From Candidatus Thioglobus sp. MED-G25 (lineage in GTDB: Bacteria; Pseudomonadota; Gammaproteobacteria; Arenicellales; UBA868), in contig NTKC01000002.1 of NCBI GenBank assembly GCA_002456995.1, positions 1-64,000 of the forward strand: a DNA stretch of 64,000 nt. The letters are read 5' to 3'. The translations under genes and the position numbers were made by a program. Under the pieces are notes generated by a model that was not told where the DNA came from, ran no database searches, and saw only the letters and a program-made list of their open reading frames with translations. Shown in pieces: positions 59,702 through 64,000 of this stretch. Position 1 is the stretch's first letter, and each line of letters starts with the position of its first letter.

Positions 59702-60502
59702 TTAGTCGAGTTTTGGAAACTGGCTGGGTGGGAAAGTGTCTACATTGGCCGAGCGCTGCTGAACGAGGACGCCGCCATCGATCACAATGCGGTGTCCGGT
59801 GATGTAGGCAGCATCTGAAGAGGCTAGAAACACAGCACTGCCAGCCAGGTCAGCAGCTTCACCCATACGGCCCAGCGGCACAATCGCACCCTGTTTTTCG
59901 CGAACTTCCTCACTGGCCCCGTAGGTGTCAATGAATCCCGGCACCAGGCAGTTGACACGTACGCCGTAAGGTCCCAGGTCTAACGCAAGTGCACGCGTCA
60001 TCGCTTCAATTCCGCCCTTGGAGGCATCATAGGCGACAAAAGCTCGATGTGCTTTGGTCGCTCCACCGGATGACATGTTGATTATGCTGCCCTCTCCTTT
60101 GCGTGCCATGATATGAGCTGCCCGTCGTGCACAGAGGAAAGTACCCGTGAGATTGGCTCCAATTAGCCTGTCCCACCAGGCCTTGTCTACTTCCAGAACA
60201 TGCTTGACCGGTGATATAAGGCCCGCGTTGTTGACAAGCACATCAACAGTGCCGTATTCGTTTAGTGCGGTGTCGAACAAGGCATCGACCTGTTCTTCGA
60301 TAGCAACGTCGGTCGCTATTGGGACAGCTGACCCACCATCAGTGATTATCTTCTCTGCAACGCTTTCGATGCCATCTTTATCTAGATCAGCCAGTACGAC
60401 ACTCGATCCTTCAGTTGCAAAACGCTCAGCGATAGCCTGACCAATGCCACGGGCAGAACCCGTCACAATCACTACCTTGTCTTTCAGTTCAGGTACATGC
60501 AC
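59702..60502 (-). CDS. SDR family NAD(P)-dependent oxidoreductase
   Basis: A classical short-chain dehydrogenase of 266 residues. The cofactor motif is TGSARGIG (14-21), followed by the NNAG motif in VLVNNAG, the active-site Ser in INMSSGG, and Tyr-Lys in YDASKGG. The segment ADLDKDG after the second strand has an acidic residue that favours NAD over NADP. The C-terminus has GHRIVIDGGV. The start is GTG 60502, supported by GAGGAT six bases upstream; no in-frame ATG is near. The substrate is unknown. Confidence 0.88.
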   Translation of the reverse strand: MHVPELKDKVVIVTGSARGIGQAIAERFATEGSSVVLADLDKDGIESVAEKIITDGGSAVPIATDVAIEEQVDALFDTALNEYGTVDVLVNNAGLISPVKHVLEVDKAWWDRLIGANLTGTFLCARRAAHIMARKGEGSIINMSSGGATKAHRAFVAYDASKGGIEAMTRALALDLGPYGVRVNCLVPGFIDTYGASEEVREKQGAIVPLGRMGEAADLAGSAVFLASSDAAYITGHRIVIDGGVLVQQRSANVDTFPPSQFPKLD

Positions 60503-60631
60503 GATTAAATCCTCATCAGAATACCATCACAGTATATCAACTCTGGGTCAGTCGTTGCCGGACTGTTAAACTTGTATTGAAGTTTGAAACAGCTTGTAAT
60601 TCAAAAACGACAAATGTAAGGAGAACACAAC

Positions 60632-60964
60632 ATGCCACGTTATCTGCACACATTTAGTTATTCTAAAGAAGCGGTCAAGGGTCTCGTGTCGAAACCCGAA
60701 AACCGAATAGAAGCCGTTAGACCGCTGATTGAAGCGGCTGGTGGGAAACTGATCGATGCCTATTACACTCTGGGCGATTCGGATGGAATCATAATCACCG
60801 AATTTCCAACCGACGTTGATGCCCTCACTGTTTCAATGGCGGTTGGCTCTACTGGCGCAATTGCAGAGATCAGCACCACAGCTCTAATTCAGATTGACGA
60901 TGCGGTGAAGGCAGCCGAAAAGGCCGGTATGCTGACAGGAGCTTATCGCGCGCCCGGTCAATAG
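60632..60964 (+). CDS. GYD domain protein
   Basis: A 110-residue protein of the GYD domain family, whose biochemical function is not known to me. The N-terminus MPRYLHTFSYS, the central GGKLIDAYYTLGDSDGIIITEFP (the GYD-like turn) and the C-terminal helical tail are typical. A good AAGGAG lies 8 bases before the ATG. It is divergent from the SDR gene, across 129 bp that presumably hold both promoters. Confidence 0.88.
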   Translation: MPRYLHTFSYSKEAVKGLVSKPENRIEAVRPLIEAAGGKLIDAYYTLGDSDGIIITEFPTDVDALTVSMAVGSTGAIAEISTTALIQIDDAVKAAEKAGMLTGAYRAPGQ

Positions 60965-61124
60965 CGGCAGTACTTCGTTATGTGGTGTACTTAGGCGTTG
61001 CTCGATTTGAGGGCCTTGGACAGCAGGGCCGCTCTTCAGAGGCCTGTAGAGGGTATGGCGGAGAGGTTGGGCTAGATATGTTTTACGCTCGATAGTTGCA
61101 AACCTATGTGCGTGAGTGCTTGCA

Positions 61125-61265
61125 CTAGAGCGGAAGAAAACTGTCCAGGAGCCTTAGTCTGTAGATAACAATATATAAAATAAATGCTGCTATACACCCG
61201 ATGACTAGATTTTTCCCGAACTTTTTAATAGCTTTGTCTTTTTGTTCTTTCGTTGGTTCTTCCAT
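61125..61265 (-). CDS. Small single-pass membrane protein, 46 residues
   Basis: This short frame begins MEEPTKEQKDKAIKKFGKN, a charged cytoplasmic-type start, followed by a hydrophobic segment LVIGCIAAFILYIVIY and a short basic/hydrophobic tail. The layout is that of a small inner-membrane protein. It starts 5 bases after the stop of the 44-residue frame, which itself follows the NTF2-like gene by 23 bases, so the three look like one minus-strand operon. No Shine-Dalgarno is evident. I do not recognise a family. Confidence 0.5.
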   Translation of the reverse strand: MEEPTKEQKDKAIKKFGKNLVIGCIAAFILYIVIYRLRLLDSFLPL

Positions 61266-61270
61266 GGTAA

Positions 61271-61405
61271 CTATTTATAGGTAGTAGGTTGCTTAGGTTT
61301 TTTATAACGCTGTTTTGTTCGTCTGTCATACCCGTAGACAGTTCCCGTCGGGCGAATTACTCCTTTAATAGCTTGCTTTTTTGCACTGAAATCTGGATGT
61401 TCCAT
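61271..61405 (-). CDS. Small basic protein, 44 residues
   Basis: The frame encodes a soluble, strongly basic and Tyr-rich peptide (AKKQAIKGVIRPTG, then YGYDRRTKQRYKKPKQ). It has no Cys and no membrane segment. It lies between the NTF2-like gene (23 bases upstream) and the 46-residue membrane frame (5 bases downstream) on the same strand. Its tight packing and biased composition favour a real gene, but there is no clear Shine-Dalgarno and I cannot name a family. Confidence 0.42.
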   Translation of the reverse strand: MEHPDFSAKKQAIKGVIRPTGTVYGYDRRTKQRYKKPKQPTTYK

Positions 61406-61428
61406 AGTTGCAATTCAGTGACTGTATT

Positions 61429-61818
61429 CTAATTACTCTCTAAATGTGGTTTATCTACCTTCATATAAGCCAACTTTTTTGCTAGCTTATTTCCTTGAAA
61501 CTCCAACACATCAATGCCACGGATTACGGAAACATCACCGTCTTTGTCAAGGCTCAAACGCCAGCTAGCCAATACCTTTCCAGTTTCAACTTCAGCAAAA
61601 ACGTCCTCTCCGTCAAACCGAATCCTGCCTCGTGATCCACCAACTAGCGGCTCAAAGGCAATTCGTATGGCTTTATGGCCAACATGTCTGCCTCCGGCGG
61701 AGTCTTCATAGACGGCATCTTCTGAAAAAAAGGAGAGAACATCATCAAGATTCATGCGATTAAATGCATCAACAAATTGATCAGTGAGTGCGAGAAGTTC
61801 TTGTCTACGGTCTGTCAT
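61429..61818 (-). CDS. NTF2-like / SnoaL-like domain protein
   Basis: A 129-residue member of the nuclear-transport-factor-2-like fold. The helix FVDAFNRMNLDDVLSFFSEDAVYED is the classic start of SnoaL-like domains, followed by GHKAIRIAF and strands ending VIRGIDVLEF. Such proteins are small-molecule binders, isomerases or cyclases; the ligand cannot be read here. It is the first gene of a probable three-gene minus-strand unit in an AT-richer region, divergent from a pair of membrane microproteins. Confidence 0.85.
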   Translation of the reverse strand: MTDRRQELLALTDQFVDAFNRMNLDDVLSFFSEDAVYEDSAGGRHVGHKAIRIAFEPLVGGSRGRIRFDGEDVFAEVETGKVLASWRLSLDKDGDVSVIRGIDVLEFQGNKLAKKLAYMKVDKPHLESN

Positions 61819-61914
61819 AGCTGATTCTCAAATTGGTGTGATTCAATAGCAATGTAACAGATGTGCGTATGGGAGTGCGTGAGTTAGGATAACAGGTAGA
61901 GAGAATAAATGTAG

Positions 61915-62103
61915 ATGATTAAGAAGTTGGTAATTGCAAGTACGCTGATTATCCCAATCTTGCTGGTTGCGGTTGCCCATGGATGGGAATCAATATTCGC
62001 TGGTAGTGTGATTTGGTTCTTAATCTGGTTCGTGCTTCTTGGTTTATCTCGCGGACTTTGGGGTTTAGGTAAAGAAACGAAAAAAGATGAGTATCATTCA
62101 TGA
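61915..62103 (+). CDS. Small two-helix membrane protein, 62 residues
   Basis: Two hydrophobic segments are clear: LVIASTLIIPILLVAVAHGW at about 5-24 and VIWFLIWFVLLGLSRGLWGL at about 32-51, with a charged tail GKETKKDEYHS. It is predicted to sit in the inner membrane with both ends on one side. Its stop overlaps the ATG of the next frame by ATGA, so the two are translationally coupled. I do not recognise the family. Confidence 0.62.
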   Translation: MIKKLVIASTLIIPILLVAVAHGWESIFAGSVIWFLIWFVLLGLSRGLWGLGKETKKDEYHS

Positions 62104-62318
62104 TCATAACGGCAATTTTCACATTACTAGATGGCAATTTCACAGCGGTGATGTTCCACCCGAAATTAATTTTGTTCTGGATGTTTGAGATTTGTGCCGT
62201 CGGCATTACTTACCTTATTTTTAGTATAAGAAAGAGTGGTTGGATATGGCGCAAGACAATACTAATAATTAGTGTTATAGAGCTTGGAATGATCGCCGTC
62301 GCGCCTCTTTACTCCTAG
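62100..62318 (+). CDS. Small membrane protein, 72 residues, coupled to the previous one
   Basis: This frame has three hydrophobic stretches (about 2-8 weak, 22-43, 52-69), including LILFWMFEICAVGITYLIF and TILIISVIELGMIAVAPLY, separated by a basic loop SIRKSGWIWRK. It shares ATGA with the stop of the upstream membrane frame, the usual sign of coupled translation of interacting partners. No family is recognised; the function could be in transport, stress or toxin-antitoxin, but nothing in the sequence decides. Confidence 0.6.
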   Translation: MIITAIFTLLDGNFTAVMFHPKLILFWMFEICAVGITYLIFSIRKSGWIWRKTILIISVIELGMIAVAPLYS

Positions 62319-62494
62319 TTCAGGGTTGATATGGCTGGGATAAAGTTTTCCTCTATCCAGGAAAATATCTTCTAAAACGGTGTCGGTCGTGTTTTCGACA
62401 ACTCTGACCTTCAGTTGTACGGCATCAAATTTTCACATGGCGTAACGATCTTTGCGCTCTACGCGCCTAAATCACTGCGGCTAGTCACGACTCT

Positions 62495-62698
62495 CTAGCG
62501 CCCATCCTGTCGCCGCACCAGCTTTTTGATCAACCACCATGCGGGTATAAGCGGTAGGCACCATAGCGCTGCTGAAATAAAAGCTAGGCTGAATAGGTGA
62601 CTTACTGTCATGACCAACAGTAAAAACACTAAGTTGTATAAGAGGTTCGACTTCCCGATATCCCAACGGCCAGTTGCTTTTGTTGGATCGTTACTCAT
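62495..62698 (-). CDS. Small membrane protein, 67 residues
   Basis: The N-terminal 18 residues are polar (MSNDPTKATGRWDIGKSN). They are followed by a hydrophobic segment LVFLLLVMTVSHLFSLAFI and a second one FISAALWCLPLIPAWWLI, then a basic end KKLVRRQDGR, consistent with a two-helix inner-membrane protein. It is the last of five same-strand small genes running from 63705 to 62495. The family is not recognised. Confidence 0.58.
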   Translation of the reverse strand: MSNDPTKATGRWDIGKSNLLYNLVFLLLVMTVSHLFSLAFISAALWCLPLIPAWWLIKKLVRRQDGR

Positions 62699-62777
62699 AC
62701 TGCGACCATATCGTTAGATCACTATCTATGACCAGACCACATAGGAAGAGCAAAATATTCAAGCCATATCCGTCAAT

Positions 62778-63203
62778 TTACTGTAGATCCGATAAGATTC
62801 TAGTCATCAATTCTTTTGATCTTTTCGACGGTTGTTTAATCAGTAACCACCCCTTCATAGCTATGTCATATGGTGGCTGTCTATCTTCAGATAAGAATTG
62901 ATCAATAGTTACATCTAACTTATTACCCAACTCATCCTGTAGCCACCAATGGCTAATTCCATTCTCATCTTTAGCGTGATAAGGGTAATACTTGTCCGTT
63001 TGTTTGATTGGAAAATTACTACCGATGACGTGATCTTGTTTGAGTAAGTGATAAAGAGTTTCCGTAGCCACATAACTATGGCCAAACATACGATTGGTCT
63101 TATTGTGTTCCCTGTATTCTGATTTCAATAGATCAGGAGTTAGATGTTTTTGTATTGAAGATATCAACTGATCCACTCGTTGAAATCCTTTGACCGTCAC
63201 CAT
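62778..63203 (-). CDS. Uncharacterised protein with YunG-like pattern, 141 residues
   Basis: The middle of the protein has GHSYVATETLYHLLKQ and later GISHWWLQDELGNKLDVTIDQF, a pairing that I recall from YunG-like proteins of Bacillus and phages, in which a GHCYVA-type helix precedes an HWxL...G...DxTxxQF strand. The arrangement hints at a small cysteine/histidine-type fold, but Cys is missing here and no activity is known to me. AAGGA about 4 bases before ATG 63203 supports the start. It is followed by the 67-residue membrane gene. Confidence 0.65.
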   Translation of the reverse strand: MVTVKGFQRVDQLISSIQKHLTPDLLKSEYREHNKTNRMFGHSYVATETLYHLLKQDHVIGSNFPIKQTDKYYPYHAKDENGISHWWLQDELGNKLDVTIDQFLSEDRQPPYDIAMKGWLLIKQPSKRSKELMTRILSDLQ

Positions 63204-63219
63204 AAGTCCTTCATCCTGA

Positions 63220-63330
63220 CTACCTTTTCTTTCCAGACTTCCTTTTTACGAACTTATAAGAAGGTAATACCCTTCGTGGGACTTTCTTCAGTTTTGTAGT
63301 CAAGTAGTCACCATAATAATCATCATCCAC
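63220..63330 (-). CDS. Possible small protein, 36 residues, acidic start and basic tail
   Basis: The frame starts with GTG nine bases after the stop of the 93-residue gene and ends 16 bases before the 141-residue gene. The peptide has an acidic Tyr-rich head (DDDYYGDYL) and a very basic tail (KFVKRKSGKKR). It is supported only by its tight placement and biased composition; there is no Shine-Dalgarno or known relative. Confidence 0.3.
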   Translation of the reverse strand: MDDDYYGDYLTTKLKKVPRRVLPSYKFVKRKSGKKR

Positions 63331-63339
63331 TAGTGGCCG

Positions 63340-63621
63340 TTAAATCTTTGAAGGTTTGATCTCGATAATCGTAATGTCGGGGCTGACCCCGCTCTTCTTT
63401 AAAGACTGTACTTTGGCCTGATCTATTCCGGTGGTGTCGTTGACAAGAGCAGCAAACCAGTCCTTATTCTTTCGGTAAGTTCTCTTCCACTGTGAAAGAA
63501 ATAATTTACCAGCTTCTTCCTCATCGGGTGTCCAACGAAATACACTGCCTTCAACGATAGTTTCAACTCCACCTTCAATTAAACAAACTTGAAAACGAAT
63601 TTCCCACTCATGGATGTCCAT
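63340..63621 (-). CDS. Uncharacterised small protein, 93 residues
   Basis: A soluble protein predicted to alternate strands and helices: WEIRFQVCLIEGGVETIVEGSVF near the start, then a helix with EEEAGKLFLSQWKRTYR, and a C-terminal ITIIEIKPSKI strand. No catalytic motif or membrane segment is visible. It follows the 26-residue frame by 3 bases. I do not recognise it; phage- or island-type accessory protein is a guess based on the AT-rich context. Confidence 0.6.
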   Translation of the reverse strand: MDIHEWEIRFQVCLIEGGVETIVEGSVFRWTPDEEEAGKLFLSQWKRTYRKNKDWFAALVNDTTGIDQAKVQSLKKSGVSPDITIIEIKPSKI

Positions 63622-63624
63622 ATC

Positions 63625-63705
63625 TTAGCTGTACCTTTTAGACATATAGATGCCGTCATTGTGCAAGGCTCTTAATTTCTTTTTTGTGGTTTTGTCTTCC
63701 GGCAT
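63625..63705 (-). CDS. Possible leader-sized peptide, 26 residues
   Basis: The peptide begins MPEDKTTKKKLRALHNDGIY and is strongly basic. Its stop is 3 bases before the ATG of the 93-residue gene, so it might act as a coupling leader. There is no Shine-Dalgarno. A frame this short could arise by chance. Confidence 0.25.
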   Translation of the reverse strand: MPEDKTTKKKLRALHNDGIYMSKRYS

Positions 63706-63757
63706 AGTAGAACTGTAGCAGAAACTGTTCTAATCCTTTTAGGTTTAATATAGCGAG

Positions 63758-63907
63758 ATGAAATCCATCTACACGTTCCTCTGTCTATTCGTGCCTACAA
63801 TGAAAAGTATCTTTCGATTTGCATGTTTAACCGATGATGAATTGCGAGAAAACCTATATGAGATGGATGACATGATTGCAAGGAATCTACTCATCGGTAG
63901 GAGATAA
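63758..63907 (+). CDS. Possible small protein, 49 residues
   Basis: A frame from ATG 63758 to TAA 63905 encodes a hydrophobic start (IYTFLCLFVPTM) followed by an acidic helix (LTDDELRENLYEMDDMIARN) and a basic end. The C-terminal half looks protein-like and an internal ATG at 63800 could be the true start. GCGAG is right at the first ATG, too close for a normal Shine-Dalgarno. Not recognised. Confidence 0.28.
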   Translation: MKSIYTFLCLFVPTMKSIFRFACLTDDELRENLYEMDDMIARNLLIGRR

Positions 63908-64000
63908 GAATGTCGGCAGACATTGTTGAATAAGTAGAAAAGTTTACAGTTTTAGTGGGATGTTGGGACTAAAACACATCTAAACTTTCACTCTAACGCA

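Noticed and set aside
60965-64000. Integron cassette array as an explanation for the many small genes at the right end
   Set aside because: The genes point in both directions and I found no convincing repeated attC sites or integrase.

Overview
This 64 kb window is a piece of a gammaproteobacterial chromosome with roughly 50% GC over most of its length. The evidence is zipA after smc and before ligA, a short 4.5S-type SRP RNA in front of dnaX-ybaB-recR, aceK, proteobacterial gshA and dusA, dksA, ccmAB, and a LexA operator that matches the E. coli consensus exactly. The mix of small-carbon, phosphonate and acyl-CoA genes fits a free-living, probably aquatic, heterotroph. I cannot name the genus.

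Layout. 1-3 kb: the C-terminal end of a ThDP enzyme, a formyl-CoA transferase (frc) and a stand-alone formyltransferase/10-formyl-THF hydrolase-like protein. 3-6 kb: aceK and a panE-like reductase. 6.1-8.6 kb: a minus-strand phosphonate module, phnA and phnX, headed by a 48-codon stub of phnW. 8.6-11.4 kb: DUF3108, MaoC, an M50 protease and a methyltransferase. 11.4-14.3 kb: SRP RNA and dnaX-ybaB-recR. 14.3-15.2 kb: a decayed yheT hydrolase. 15.2-24.2 kb: pyrC, dksA, smc-zipA-ligA. 24.3-27 kb: acnA. 27-32 kb: a minus-strand set of transporter, unknown protein, HyuA-like protein and 3-hydroxyacyl-CoA dehydrogenase. 32-41.7 kb: argE, a glycosyltransferase-like gene, gshA, yjbQ-dusA, asmA, ilvD. 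41.7-43 kb: ccmAB without the other ccm genes. 43.3-48.6 kb: NAD-dependent formate dehydrogenase (two large fused subunits) and folD. 48.6-51.8 kb: dnaE2 under a 38-bp palindrome containing a LexA box. 51.8-60.5 kb: MFS transporter, degenerate M24 protein, quinone oxidoreductase, trpD, RAM-domain protein, HAD phosphatase, AidB-like acyl-CoA dehydrogenase, SDR. 60.6-64 kb: an AT-richer accessory end made of very small genes, several too short for ordinary gene callers.

How the genes work together. The left-end formyl-CoA genes, the 10-formyl-THF hydrolase-like protein, folD and the formate dehydrogenase can be read as parts of one C1 route in which formyl-CoA or formyl-THF gives formate and then CO2 plus NADH. 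This is inference, because the genes lie about 40 kb apart. phnX and phnA belong to 2-aminoethylphosphonate breakdown, but the transaminase that should feed them is amputated here. The clearest oddities are the phnW stub, the perfect LexA palindrome on an imuAB-less dnaE2, a possible -1 frameshift site in dnaX, a pseudoknot-order inverted repeat pair at 9.93-10.05 kb, the yheT pseudogene, and the micro-gene strings at the right end. I found no tRNA, CRISPR array, transposase or prophage gene.
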